This document shows, in pieces, positions 1 to 11,312 of a stretch of DNA of 64,000 nucleotides; position 1 is the first letter of the stretch, and every line of letters starts with the position of its first letter. Below the pieces are notes generated by a model. The model did not search any database, was not told where the DNA came from, and saw only the letters and a program-made list of their open reading frames with translations. The DNA comes from Azadirachta indica. Taxonomy: Eukaryota; Streptophyta; Magnoliopsida; Sapindales; Meliaceae. The stretch lies in assembly GCA_022749755.1 (NCBI GenBank), contig CM040447.1, positions 97,682-161,681 of the forward strand, given 5' to 3'. A program made the translations under genes and the position numbers.

Positions 1-240
1 TTAAGTCTAGTCCCAAGGGGTAAAATAACGGTAAAATAACGTTTTTACCAGAACGAACGCCAGGTCGAATTGAGTGGAGCCCACGTGGGTCCACCCCCCA
101 AATCCTTTAAAAAGACTGCCACGCACCAAAAAAAACAACAGCATCTCTCACGCTCCTCGATCATTCCTCTCGTTCCCACTCACGCTCATTTCTCTCTGGC
201 TCAGAGGCAAGTAAACTACTAGCTACATTTCTCCATTACC
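1..240 (+). promoter_or_regulatory. Promoter-like region with palindromic G-box
   Basis: A 10-base palindrome around CACGTG lies at 80-89 (a G-box, bound by bZIP and bHLH factors). A TTTAAAAAG stretch near 107-115 could serve as a TATA element. A CT-rich leader follows at 140-205, typical of a plant 5' UTR. The purine/pyrimidine texture differs from the AT-rich DNA elsewhere and suggests the start of a transcribed gene on the plus strand. The gene itself is not recognised. Confidence 0.4.
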
Positions 241-280
241 AACTTAAAAAGAACATTATGATTCTTCTTTCGTATTTATG

Positions 281-361
281 TGAGTTTCAAGTTATCAAGA
301 ATCTGGAATTATATTTGAGTTAGTTTGAAGTCATCAAGAATCTGGAATTACTTTTGAGTTT
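281..361. repeat. Short imperfect tandem duplication in leader
   Basis: Two copies of a segment of about 38 bases stand side by side. Both contain ATCAAGAATCTGGAATTA and begin with a GAGTT-type start. They lie in the presumed leader or first intron of the gene that starts upstream. No function is evident. Confidence 0.7.
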
Positions 362-458
362 CTTCGAATATTTTTGTCATTTCTTCGGTTTCTGATACTA
401 AAATAGGTTTTTTCTTCACCTTGAAAATACTTGAAAGAAGTAGAGGGATTGCTGTTTG

Positions 459-790
459 TGTGCAATTATTTAGACTGTACAAGATTGTTTGCTGAGACCA
501 TCGTTCTTTCGTTTTCTTTTTTGGTATGGTTTCATTAATAGTTTTTGTTCTTCAAATTAGTTAGTTTTACTCATATTCTTATAGATATAACGAGCTTATA
601 ATATAATGGCGTTCTGTTTTTATTCAATGTGCAATTATTTGGACTGTGCAAGAGTTTTGGCTGAGAACATCTTTCTTTTGTTTTCGTCTTTGTTATGGCA
701 TCTTTCTTTCGTTTTCGTCTTTGGTATGGTTTCATTAATAGTCTCTGTTCTTCAATTAGTTATTCTTTATAGATATAATGAGCTTAGAAT
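459..790. repeat. Direct duplication of a leader segment of about 140-160 bp
   Basis: The stretch 459-600 recurs at 629-790 with small substitutions and one extra insert of about 30 bases (a second CTTTCTTTCGTTTTCGTCTTT-type block). Shared landmarks are GTGCAATTATTT, GGTATGGTTTCATTAATAGT and ATAGATATAA. An open frame covering 606-1001 is probably incidental. The duplication looks like an enlarged noncoding first exon or intron. Confidence 0.75.
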
Positions 791-1034
791 CTATGGGTGT
801 TCTGTTTTCAGTGTCGTATCCACATGGCAGATAATACTGCCAAGAGTAACATCCCTGCTTTCTCGGTTACTCATCTCCAATCCGTTTATTAATAAATTTG
901 ATTATTCAGTCTGTGTCAGACCATTTAACAGGTTCTGTTTCCATTGTATATTGACGACTTTTCATGACCTGATGATAAATGATAGGCAGACTGAACGCTA
1001 GAGATTCTACGCGATTAAAATACAAGCTGAGTTA

Positions 1035-1291
1035 ATGGGATATTCCTGGCTTCAGCCCGTAGAGTATCGTTGCAAGATTCAGGTTGTATTTCTCCGAAAT
1101 TCCTTTTTTTTTTTGTTTTGTTTTTTTTTTTTACAATTTACTGTCTCATACAGATATGTGAACAGGGCACTTGTCTGCTGTGTGAGAGAACTTCCGCAGT
1201 GGCTTCAATTACGTCGGATCTCGCTGTCCTTCTTGCCATGAGTATACACCAATTCATCCACAAATTTTTAAGAAGAGAGGAACAATACTGA
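1035..1291 (+). CDS. Possible small two-exon gene tail, unrecognised
   Basis: Exon 1 (1035-1082, 16 codons from ATG; the frame is open back to 1002) ends CAG before a GT. A 71-base intron with a long poly-T tract ends in ACAG at 1153. Exon 2 (1154-1291) continues in frame for 45 codons to TGA. The joined frame carries two closely spaced C-x-x-C-like cysteines (CEQGTCLLC), then an alpha-helical tail ending REEQY. The good splice sites and preserved frame suggest a real 3' coding end or a small gene. I do not recognise the family. The frame may instead belong to a longer transcript with upstream exons, or be chance. Confidence 0.25.
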
Positions 1292-1461
1292 GGTTTACAA
1301 TTTAATGTTTAGTGTCCATGTGGAACCCAAGGCACCATACGGTTCCTGAAGGAGAGAAGACCATACACCGAGCTCGAATCTAGGGCAAGAGAATTTATTC
1401 CTCTCTTCTACATCGGATGCATGAATTTACTGCCCTAATTCGTTTTCTTAGGAGGGCAGTG
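1292..1461. other. Short spacer before the retrotransposon
   Basis: No gene is seen here. It could be the 3' UTR of the candidate frame upstream. It ends at the left LTR, which begins with TG at 1462. Confidence 0.4.
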
Positions 1462-1965
1462 TGTCACGTGCCGCTAGCACGAGTGGTAACTCCGCAAGCA
1501 CGCGAGCTTCATCCGCGAGTGTTGGGCGTTGGACCGTATGCATGAGCGGATCATATCACAATCACAATAAGCATATTGGCTAAAATCTCCACTGAGGTAG
1601 AAGCAAAATCTCAATTGGACCTTTTCTCATTGAGCTGGGTAGAAAGTAGGACAAAGGGGCAGTTTGCATTGTGGTGCGCACTGTAGCTCGGGCACTGTTT
1701 ATGCCCAATAAGCTCAAAGCCCAATATGTGATAGTGGGGTTAGGTGGGATATTTTAAGTTATTTGTATATAAAATGTTATCATTTAATCTTAGCCCTTCT
1801 TAGTGCTTTGTAGAAGGCAATCCTAGCCATTCAAATCTACATATATATGTGTGTAATGCTCGTTTAGTGAAATGAAGACACTTCTAACATTTTCCATTCT
1901 CTCTCACATGTTTTGCTCCTCCTTTCTTGCATTTGCAATTGGTTTTCACTCATATTGGACAGGAA
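1462..1965 (+). repeat. 5' LTR of the chromovirus
   Basis: Starts TGTCACGTG. The first ~230 bases match the truncated 3' LTR at 6807-7039. A TATA-like TATATAAAA lies at about 1767 and would drive the element's transcript. The right edge is estimated: matching sequence is missing from the other LTR and no clear primer-binding site is seen after it, so the end could be off by tens of bases. Confidence 0.7.
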
Positions 1966-2143
1966 ACTCATGCTACTCAATAATCACACAAGTAACCCAC
2001 TTTCCCATCAGCTGAGTTAGGTGCTCCCCAAGTTTGGAATCTCAATTTTTGTAGAACCTAGGTTTTAATTGTTGTTGTGGAAACTTTGCTATATCTTTGG
2101 TTGCTGTTGGATATTTGTTGGGGAATTTTAGATTGTTGATTTC

Positions 2144-3440
2144 TTGTGGTGGAATTACTGCAAAATTGTGGTAGTAGTACTTTGTTTGTTGGAAGCTGGT
2201 TGCGGTAGAATTCTGGTGACTGCCAAAGATATTGAGGGTAGTAATGTTAAGGAGTTAGTTCAAGAGGAGCGTGGGTGTGCTGTCGGCATGAGGAAGGTGA
2301 CAAAAAAGAGGGTGGTGTTGAAAGAAAGGGTGAGCTCTTTTGAAGATAGGCTAGCGAAGCTTGAATTGTCTTTGGGTGACATTCATGAGCATCTCGACAC
2401 TCTCGACAATCAAGTAGGGGTACGTGAAATGGATGCGGTGGCTACCATTATTGAGGGGAGATTCCAATAGACTTTCGACACCTTTGCCGACTCCATGAGA
2501 TAGGCCATGGACGAATTTAAGGAGAGGGTAATGGTACAATTGGATGCGGTGAAGGCATAGATGGCAGAATTTTGCCAAGATCTAACGCTGTGCAAAACCG
2601 CTATCACTTTGGGTGCTACTTCAAGTAATACGCCAAGAGTTTAGGTTTCGGATCCTCCCAAGTTTTTGAGCAAGCAAGATACCAAGGAAATAGAGAATTT
2701 CCTATGGATGATGGAGTATCATTTCAATGCTACTTAGTTGCATGAAGATGAACTCCGAATAAACACCACAACTCTTTATTTCGATGATGATGTGGTGCTA
2801 TGGTGAAGGTGCCAACACATAAAAATAAAGAGGGGATTGTGCCATATCGACACTTGGGATGCATTTAAGGTAGAATTCAAGAGGCAATTCTACGCCGAAG
2901 ATGTTAAAGAGGTGGCTATGCGTAAACTCTGGGGTTTGAAGCAATAGGGCTTGATTAAGGAATATGTACGGGAATACAATTCCTTGATGCTTGAAATTAC
3001 AGATATGCTAGAAAAGAGTCGGTTGTTGTTTTTCCTTGAAGAATTACAACCTTGGGCCAAACAAGAGCTAAAGTGGAGGAATGTGTAAGACCTTGCTTTG
3101 GCAATTACTACAGCCGAAACTTTGATTGAGTGTAGTCGAGCCTTACAAGCCGAAACACATGGGGAGGCTATAAAAAGATATTGAGCGGTGAGATGGCAAC
3201 AAAGGGACTTATCATAAGCAGCGCGACAAGTAGAAGTAGTAGACATGTTATTTGTGTGGCGGGGCACACTATACAAAGGAGTGTTCGTAGTGGAGTTGAC
3301 TTAATGCCATGCTTAGCTTATATAAGAAAGCGGAGGATGCCCAGATAGGTTCTATGCGCATCATCAATGCTGTGTAGATAAAACGGTCATTTAAGGGGGA
3401 GGCGACCAAGACCAAGGCTGCAGTGAAGCTAGAACTCGAG
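2144..3440 (+). pseudogene. gag (capsid-nucleocapsid) of the chromovirus, broken
   Basis: A coiled-coil N-terminal part (about 2280-2470) leads into a retrotransposon gag core with the landmark DPPKF followed by a FLW-M-E-F pattern near 2655-2735, and a WDAFK...F region around 2850-2900. A nucleocapsid zinc knuckle of the C-x2-C-x4-H-x4-C form is readable at 3246-3284. Gag packages element RNA into cytoplasmic particles. Several in-frame stops (for example after 2468, near 2560 and 2946) and frame changes rule out function. Confidence 0.8.
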
Positions 3441-3469
3441 AAGACACTGAAATATATCGTCGCCAACAT

Positions 3470-6400
3470 AAATGGGGTCAGCTTTAAGGCTTTGATTGAT
3501 TCCGATGTTAATTAGTGTTTGGTTGTAGAGAATTTGGCAAGGAAGTTAGAGTTAGCACATAGCAAAGAGCCGAGATGGGTTAAAGTTGTTGATTAGCCGC
3601 TTTGGCCTATTTGCGGAGTCGTTTGTAGCGTACCAATAGAAATTAGGATGTGGCAAGGCAAGGTGGATTTAAACATCATGTCGATGAGTGATTTTCAGTT
3701 TATGTTAGGTGATGAGTTTATTGACCTCGGATGTTACCCTTCACATTATAGATGATGGGTGTATGGAATTCAAGGATGCAGGGAAAGTACACAAGATGCC
3801 GATTGAGCAGATTCAAGTCAGGATGGAGGTGTTGTCAGCTTTATAAGTTGCGAGAGGTGTGAAGAAGGAGGAGGAGACTTACTTGACCATGCTGAAGAAT
3901 GACACTACTTCGACTCCAATTTTTAACATTCCGAAGGAAGTTTAAGGTATTCTCCAAGAGTTTAGTGACGTAATGCCACCGAAATTGCCCAAAAGACTTC
4001 CTCTGAAGCATGAAGTCGACTATGCCAATGAACTTGAATCGAGTACTAAGCCACCAACGATGAGTCCTTATAGGATGGTTCTACTAGAACTTGAATAGTT
4101 TCGAAAGCAATTGACAAAGTTGGTGGATGCTGAGTTTGTGAGACCCTTGAAAGCACCTTTTGGCGCACTGATATTGTTTCAGCGGAAGCATGACGGAAGC
4201 TTACGGATTTGTATTGATTATCGGACGCTAAATAAGGTGATGGTGAAGAACCGGTACCCCATTCCTCGCATCAATGACTTGTTTGATCGGCTTAGTCATG
4301 CTTGATGGTTTTCAAAACTTGATTTAAGGTCCGAATATTGGCAAGTGCAGATTTCAAAGGGAGATGAACAAAAGACTACATGTATGACACGTTATGGGTC
4401 GTATGAGTTTTTTGTTATGCCTTTTGGCCTTACTGACGCACCAACAACTTTTTGCAACCTTATGAACCGAATATTTAATATATTCCTTGACAAGTCTGTG
4501 GTGGTACATTTGGATGATATTGTTGTGTATAGTGTGAGCCTCAAGGAGCATGTGGAGCATTTGAGGAGTGTTTTTCAGGTTTTGTGGGAGAACGAGTTTT
4601 ACGTAAAGCCGGAGAAATGCTCGTTTGCCCAGCAAGAGGTGTTGTTTCTTGGACATAAGATATCCAATGGACAGCTACATATGGACACAGCTAAGGTTTA
4701 TGCTATCGAAGAATGGAAGCTCTCTATTTCCATCATTGAGTTAAGATCTTTCCTTGACCTTGTCAACTACTATCAATACTTTATTCTAGGTTACTCAAAA
4801 AGAGCGAAGTCTTTGACAAACTTGCTTAAGAAGAAGGAGTTGTGGGATTGGACGCTGACCTGTCACAGTTCCTTCGAAGATCTTAAGTAAGCGGTGATAA
4901 AGGAGTCGGTTTTGGTATTGCCCGACTACTCCAAAACATTTGAAGTGCACATGGATGTTTCAAATTATACTATTGCGGCTGTGTTGATGCAAAATGCTCA
5001 CTCTATTGCCTATAAAAGTTGTAAGCTCAATGATACAGAGCGGCAGTATCTCGTGTATGATAAGGAGATGATGGCTATCATCCACTGATTATGAGTATGG
5101 CGACATTACTTGCTTGGGGGATGGTTTGTGATCAAGACAGATAATGTTGCAACTAGCTACTTTTAAAATCAGAAAAAAGCTTATCTTTAAGCAAGCCCGA
5201 TGGCAAGACTTTTTGGTGAAGTTTGATTATGTCATGGAGTATAAGTCGGGACAAGCCAATGTTGTTACGGATATACTGAGTCAGAAATTGGAGTTTAGTT
5301 TCATTAGCTGACTAGAATGTAGCATAGTGGATCATGTTAAAGAAGACTTAGCACATGATCCCTTTGCCAAGAGTTTGATGGAACTTGCCTAAAATGGCAA
5401 GATAAGACGGTTTTGGGAAGAAAATGATGTTCTTTACACTGTTAGGAATCGTATTTTCATTTCGAAGTGAGAAAATTTGAGACGGGAGTTGATGAAAAAG
5501 TGCCACGACTTTAAGGTGGTTGAACATCCATGTATTCATCGTACTTTAGCGTTGTTAGAAGATATATATTATTGGCCACAGATGAGGAATGATGTGGAGG
5601 CATATATGCAGACTTGTCTTGTATGCCAACAAGATAAGGTCGAGCAAAAGCAACCGGCCGATTTACTTCAGCCTTTTTCGATTCTGGAATACCTATGAAA
5701 GTGTGTTACCATGGATTTCATTTCTGCACTATCCAAATTTGAGGGATGCGGATCTATTCTGGTCGTGGACGACAAGTTATCCAAGTACGAAACCTTCATT
5801 CCAGCCCTACGAGATTGTATTGTCGAGAAAAGCTGCCCACTTGTTTTTCTAGCATATTGTTAAGTATTGGGGTCTTCTTCAGACCATTATCAGTGACTGA
5901 GACTCTCATTTCACCTGAAAGTTTTGGCGTGAGTTGTTGAAATTGATGGGATCGAACCTACACTTCTCGACAAACTTTCATCCACAGACCGATGGACAAA
6001 CCGAGAGGGTGAATGCATTATTGGAGTTTTACTTGAGATATTTTGTGAGTGCTAATTAGGGAGATTTGGAAAAGTTGCTTGATGTAGCTCAATTTTCATG
6101 CAACTTGCAGTAGAAAAGAGTGATGTAACATAGCCCGTTCGAGATAGTGGTCGGTTAATAGCCCCACATGCCACAAGCTTTGGTGAAAGGCTACACGGGT
6201 CCGAACCCCTTAGTGTATAAATAGGTGAAAGGTTGACAAGAACAACTTGATGTTGCCAAAGTTTACTTAGACAAAGCATCCAAGAAAATGAAGAAATGGG
6301 CAGACAAGAACCATAAACTGTTAGAGTTCCAATCCGGCGACCTTGTCATGGTGAAGTTATCGATTCAACAGTTTAAGGCCTACCAATCAGTGTATAAAGG

Positions 6401-6785
6401 GTTGGTACAGAGACGGAAGGGACTTTACTGTATCCTTAAGAAGGTCGGGAAAGTATCGTATCAAGTTGAGCTGCCACCGAAGCTTAAAATTCATTCGATC
6501 TTCTATGTGAGTTCATTGAATCTCTACTATGGAGACGCAGAAGATTTGAAGTGAAGGTAATCACATAGAGCACCACCTGCCACCATAAACTTCTATGATC
6601 GTGAGATAGCCGAGATACTTGTTGATTGAGTTATTTGGAGAAGTGGAGTACCAAAGTACTCAAAATTCTTGGTGAGATGGAAGAACCTCTCGGACAGTGA
6701 GGCTAGTTGAGAGAAGGAAGCGGACTTGTGGCAATTCCAAAACCAAGTTAAAGAGTACAAGTTAAAGAGGCTTGACGAGGGCGTC
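3470..6785 (+). pseudogene. pol polyprotein (PR-RT-RH-IN-chromodomain) of the chromovirus, broken
   Basis: Protease: the usual D-(S/T)-G active site reads DSD near 3497-3508 and is followed by a stop. Reverse transcriptase: 4111-4890 with PFGL at about 4420 and an LDDI catalytic box at 4510-4521 in which the preceding aromatic is histidine; a stop interrupts at 4303. RNase H: 4894-5088. Integrase: an H-H-C-C zinc domain at 5500-5640, the core after 5700 in shifted frames, and FHPQTDGQTERVN near 5970-6015. A C-terminal GPY-like segment lies at 6288-6554. Chromodomain-like residues GVPKY...FLVRWK occupy 6645-6685. This polyprotein would copy and integrate the element, but stops, frameshifts and the lost protease motif make it inactive. 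Confidence 0.88.
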
Positions 6786-6796
6786 AAGGATTTCGG

Positions 6797-7039
6797 TGAA
6801 AGAGGATGTCATGTGCCGCCAGCACGAGCAGTAACTCCGCGAGCATGCGAGCTTCATCCACAAAAGTTGGGCATTGCACCATATGCGTGAGCAGATTTTA
6901 TCACGACCACAGTGGGCATATTGGCTGAAATCTCTACTGAGGCAGAAAGCAAAATCCCAATTGGACCTTTCCTTATTGAGCTAGGCAGAAAGCAGAATAA
7001 AGAGGCAGTTTGCACTGTAGTACACACTATAGCTCGGGC
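6797..7039 (+). repeat. Polypurine tract and truncated 3' LTR
   Basis: A purine run ending at 6806 is the plus-strand primer site. The LTR begins TGTCATGTG at 6807 and matches 1462-1690 until CTCGGGC at about 7039. After that the sequence changes to an unrelated coiled-coil TE fragment, so about half the LTR is missing. Confidence 0.8.
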
Positions 7040-7049
7040 TGTCATCGAA

Positions 7050-7534
7050 GAATCGTTAAGGGAGGGAATCTCCTCAGCTGATGTATCCTTAAGAATCTTG
7101 TCCTCGTCATCCTTTACCTTTATGGCTGAGTATCTCTCTAAGTCAAATGGAATCCCCATCCAATCCGTCTTTAAGGAAGGATCACTTTTGTAAATCTCCT
7201 CTTATGCTCTTTTGTAGCCCAGGAGCTAAAATTTAGCTACTTGCCTTTCCAAGCGGACTACTGATGCTGCATGTTCTACCTTCTCCTTCTCTAGCTCCCC
7301 GCTAACCACTTCTACGGATGACTCGAGCTATTTGTAAATGACCCTCTGGTGTTCTACCACTGCTTTGTACATAACCACTTCGGCGTCTGATTTGGCAGCT
7401 CTCTTTTTGTATGAGGTAGCTTCATCAACTATCGACTTTAGCTTTACTCGCAAATCATTTAATCTCTTCGTCGATGAAAAGGCAAGCTTCTTGTAACTTC
7501 TTTTGGCCCTTACGACGTCTTTTACATCTTTCAT
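7050..7534 (-). pseudogene. Coiled-coil fragment of a plant TE-related protein
   Basis: On the minus strand, a lysine/glutamate-rich helical segment (7328-7534) runs on, with one or two stops, through 7200-7300 to an acidic C-terminal end at 6854-7159 containing FDLERY and a D/E-rich tail ending in SLND. This pattern resembles the C-termini of the plant 'putative gypsy-type transposon' protein family, but the match is from memory of the pattern only. It abuts the broken LTR, so it is probably a second element that replaced the LTR end. Confidence 0.4.
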
Positions 7535-7557
7535 CCTAAAGTAGATAAAGAAGGCAA

Positions 7558-7815
7558 ACTGTCGAAAGTAAAACAGAAGTTAGCAAGATAATAAAATAAA
7601 AGAAGAAAAAATTATCAACCTTGGCTACTCCTGGAAGGAATGCCACGACTGAGACATTGACTGGTTTAAAACAACCCGATTAGAAGAGGGGAAAAAAAGG
7701 AAAAGAAATAGGGAAGTAGAGTAGTTGGCACATGCTAGTCAATCTAGTACAAGAGACAAATTGTCAAAAGTAAACCAAAAGTTAGCAAGATAATAAAATG
7801 AATGAAGAAAAAACT
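7558..7815. repeat. Pair of direct repeats of about 58 bp, 200 bp apart
   Basis: Copies at about 7558-7615 and 7757-7815 share GTTAGCAAGATAATAAAAT and an AAGAAAAAA end. They lie in noncoding DNA beside the coiled-coil TE fragment and are probably part of the same element. Confidence 0.65.
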
Positions 7816-8100
7816 ATTAAAAGTTAGGTTAAGCTTGGCAAGCACCTAAGGAAATCCAAGTTAAAGGCTGTAAGTCGTAGAGGAGGGCAACTTAATGAAA
7901 TATTTTAAAAAATTCAAATGTCAAGAAATATTTTACTAACAAGTCAACGAAATCATTTAAGTACAATAATTTATTTTCTAATATATTACAATATAGATAA
8001 TGAGTAGAACGGTAGTCAAATACTTGCAAAATAATTTTAAAATAATAAGTATAATAGTAATGTAAATTTAGACAAATAACAAAAGATACCAATAATGGAT
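7816..8100. other. AT-rich DNA without a gene
   Basis: A minus-strand frame of 66 codons here consists of AT-rich low-complexity residues and matches nothing I recognise. No gene is called. Confidence 0.5.
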
Positions 8101-8104
8101 AAAA

Positions 8105-8610
8105 ATGTCAATTATTATAAAAAGTTACTATTCAAAAGGCATTCTTTATATCAATCTGTGTTACTAGCCATCGATACATAACCGTTAGACTTAAAAACCT
8201 CTGATAATCGGATATTTGGCCATCGGTTTGAATGTTTCAAAGTAGTCAACCCTTACAACTAATCTGGCTTTATATCTCTCCACACTCTTATCCTGTTTTT
8301 GTTTTTCTATAAACCACCTTATTTTCTACTAATTTTTTGGTCATCACATGTTAGTACCAAAATCTAAGTGTGATTTTGTCCTAATGCTTAAAACTCATAG
8401 ATCATAACTTTGTGCCAATTTGGATCACAAGTACAAAGAATTGATTTTAGGGTAATTTATTTTTAGGCGTTGCTAAGATAAAATTTTGCTTTAAAAATAC
8501 ATGCATTAGCTCTAGTAATCATAGGATGAGATGGTACTAGGACAATTAAATGAGGCAACACTGGCTGATACTCCATGAATGTCTTCGAAATTTGGATTGA
8601 TGGATGCTAG
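8105..8610 (-). pseudogene. Ty1/copia retrotransposon remnant (integrase-RT linker and RT start)
   Basis: Read on the minus strand, the linker motif HPMITRA...FK lies near 8510-8545. The start of copia reverse transcriptase follows: RLVV and VDYFETFKPMAK (about 8200-8265), then TQIDIKNAF at about 8128-8158. The order and spacing fit copia pol. At least four stops and a frameshift are present. Neither LTR is visible nearby. This is a short dead fragment. Confidence 0.7.
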
Positions 8611-8804
8611 AATCATCTCCCTTTCTAATAAAACTCCATATGGTCAATGATTGTGTCAATATAAGTCAACCTAAACTTGTAAATTTCATATCAATTTCAT
8701 CGTATCCAAAATTTTCGTCTCTACCTATTACAAAATAAATATCTTTATTTATTGTTTCATGGGTTTTACCAAATCTTAGAAACCTATTTGTTTTATGTGA
8801 AACA

Positions 8805-8836
<32 letters not shown>

Positions 8837-9127
8837 TTTGTTACCATATTAGATTTTTTTTCTGTATATATATTGATAAATTTAACTTTAGTTTAAATTC
8901 TTTTATTGTTTATTCTCATAAGTAAATGATGATATTTATAATAATGTAAATTTTTTATGAAAAAAAATAATTATTAATTACTTTCTCTAAAATATGGGTA
9001 TGCACCATAATTTTAAAAATAAAAATAAAGAAGTGCACGTTCATGGTACAAGCCCTTTTATTTGGACGCTTGTTTTAAGAGATTTCATTTTAATGAAAGA
9101 TTCATGCATGGATAATATATGATTTAG
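8611..9127. other. AT-rich spacer with (TA)n microsatellite
   Basis: A TA-dinucleotide run stands at about 8814-8837. The rest is AT-rich DNA in which I see no gene. It ends where sequence homologous to the LRR receptor array begins. Confidence 0.6.
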
Positions 9128-9760
9128 GTGGAAACAAACTGGTGGGATTTTTGCCTATGAGTCTAAGCAAACATGAAAACCTTGTTTATTTACAGGTTAG
9201 TAATAACATTCTGGAGGGTAACATCACTTTCGGTTCTGAAAAATTCAAGAATTTGACCTTTTCGGATTTGTCATTTAATAGTTTTAGTGGTGGGATTCCA
9301 CCAAGTTTGGGCAAGTGTAGTAGCTTAACAACTCTAACCATTGTGAGTAGCAACATAACAGGCAGTATCCCGTCTTCCCTGGGCCAATCAGATATGCTTT
9401 TGAGTCCTGACCTGAACTAGGCATGTGCGAGTCCTTGACAAACTTAACTTTGTTTTCGAACCAACTCGAAGGACCATTTCCTTTCAGCATGTATATATAT
9501 ATATAGCTAGGGAACTTCACTAATCTTATTCCTTCGGATTTGTCAAGGAACAAATGCCCTGGGCTCTTGCCTCAAAAGCTAGGAAATCAATCTTGTAAGC
9601 GTTGTAACTCTGAAACTTGAATACAATCACTTGAAATGTCCCTTGCCAGCAACATAACAGGCAGTATCCCATCTTCGTTGGCCTGCTAGAGATTTGCTTT
9701 GGAGACTTGACCATTCCGGAAATTAAAATTTGTCTGGGATAATTGCGATTGATCAGTCTT
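9128..9760 (+). pseudogene. PEPR-like LRR receptor fragment, array copy A
   Basis: Copy A aligns with the middle of the LRR ectodomain of copies B and F, starting at a segment equivalent to copy F 35655. An open stretch of 92 codons (9142-9420) contains the FGSEK-KNLTF, GGIPPSLGKCSSL and SSNITGSIPSSLGQ modules. A stop and deletions follow, then more decayed LRR sequence to about 9750, including a second SNITGSIPSSL-coding block at 9650-9680. A (TA)n insertion interrupts it at 9490-9506. No signal peptide, membrane or kinase part is present. Its 3' structure matches copy B rather than F, so A and B share a rearranged ancestor. Confidence 0.85.
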
Positions 9761-10072
9761 AATGCTGTACTCAATCCAAACGGAAGATCTTTATGGGTAT
9801 TTTCAATCTGAAAAGAAGGTGATGAGTGCTACGTTATAGGTTAATCAATGTATGAATTTTGTTGAAAATTAATTTATAAAAGTTCATTTGTTACGCCAAT
9901 TTATTATCCAATCAATAATGAATATCGTTTCATTTGAGCTATTTATTTATCGCTTAATGTTTTATAATGTTATTTAATTGCATGGTCATATAATGAGGTG
10001 ATATGTATGCTAGGTTTTCATTAAATTAAAGCTTAAATTTTGATTTATTAAAATCTACAAAATTAGTTTGAA
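9761..10072. repeat. 3' flank of copy A, shared with copy D
   Basis: The segment around 9885-10020 (landmarks TTGTTACGCCAATTT, TTGCATGGTCATATAA, AGGTGATATG) recurs downstream of copy D at about 29340-29995, where it is split by an insertion. It is part of the duplicated receptor unit. No gene is seen. Confidence 0.6.
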
Positions 10073-10081
10073 TATTATTAA

Positions 10082-11312
10082 GGAAAATTAACATACACCC
10101 CTGATGTTTGGGGAAATAGACACATACCTCCCTAATGTTTGGAGAAAAACAAATGCTCCCCTTAAATTTCGACAAAGACACATAACTCTCTTAACTTTTA
10201 TTTCTGTTAATTGACTGATCAAGTTAATATCATTTATATTTCTAAACTTTAAAATATTAATAACTTAAAACATAATTATCTTAATTACAACAATTTATTC
10301 TCTATTTAATATTTTTTACAATATACTTTTTTAATTAAAATAATTTAATTCCTATTTTAATATTTTTTATAATATATTAAGGATTAAATAATTTTTTAAT
10401 TTATTATTTTAATAAAAAATTAAAAAATACTATTATTAAAAAAATTCGAACAATGAGTTAGATCGATCTCAAACGCTAAAATAATTTTCATTCTTTTACT
10501 TTCTCATTAATAATTTAATATATAGTTAAAAAAGTTTAGAAATAGAATATTTTTTAAAGTTTTATTTTTATATATAATATATTTATTTAAAAAATAATGT
10601 TAAATTTATTATATTTTTTAAAAAATTATGAAAATATAAATAAAAAAATATATGTTATATATTCTCTTATTTTTTATATTTTTATTAAAATTAAAATATA
10701 TTATTTAACAGTAATGTAAAATATATTTAGTTGCTAATTCTATTAACAAATGACATTAAATTCTCTTTTTCTTTTATATTTTATATTTATATTTTTATAA
10801 TAAATATAATTAACTTGATATAATCTTTTAAATAAATACAATGGATATAAAAATAAAATGTTAAAAAATAGTTCAAAGTTTTTTTCAAAACTAAAAATTA
10901 AATTTTTATTAAAAAATAAAAGAAAAGGGTTAGAAATATTTTAACATATAGGTTTGGTTTACCTTATTATTATATCTTTTCAATAATAATTTTTTTAAAT
11001 TTTTTTAGTGAAATAATAAATTAAAAATTATTTAGTTCTTAGCATATTATGAAAAATATTAAAATAGGGATTATATTGTTATAATTAAAAAAAATTATAT
11101 TATAAAAATAATAAAATAGGGATAAAATTATTATAATTAAAATAATTATTTTTGATTTATAATTATTTAAAAGATAAAAGATACAAATGATATTAGCCTA
11201 TACTGTCAACTATTATAAATATGTCTATTTGTCAAAGTCGAGGAAAATTTATTTTTTTTCAAACATTAGGGCTATATCTCCAACTATCAAGGAGGTATAT
11301 ATAAAATTTTCC
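10082..11312. mobile_element. Non-autonomous Mutator-like element, 1.23 kb
   Basis: Imperfect terminal inverted repeats begin GGAAAATTAACATACACCCC on the left and are answered by ...TATATAAAATTTTCC on the right, extending more than 100 bases with gaps. A perfect 9-bp target duplication TATTATTAA flanks it at 10073-10081 and 11313-11321. Nine-base duplications and long inverted repeats are Mutator traits. The interior is AT-rich with no transposase. It sits in the flank of receptor copy A. A sister copy lies at 13521-14672. Confidence 0.85.

Larger units (their letters stand above)
1462..7039 (+). mobile_element. Decayed Ty3/gypsy chromovirus LTR retrotransposon
   Basis: Directly repeated termini starting TGTCA(C/T)GTGCCGC lie at 1462 and 6807. 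A polypurine tract (GAAAGAGGA) sits immediately before 6807. Between them, in order, are gag, a CCHC zinc knuckle, protease, reverse transcriptase, RNase H, integrase and a chromodomain-like C-terminus, the Ty3/gypsy order with a chromodomain (chromovirus). Stops and frameshifts occur throughout, so the element is dead. The two LTRs differ at roughly a fifth of positions by eye, so the insertion is old. The 3' LTR stops matching at about 7039, so target duplications cannot be tested. The clade within chromoviruses is not decided. Confidence 0.9.

Noticed and set aside
606..1001. 131-codon open frame beginning MAFCFYSM
   Set aside because: It runs across the duplicated leader, shows no domain, and lies in sequence that looks like UTR or intron.
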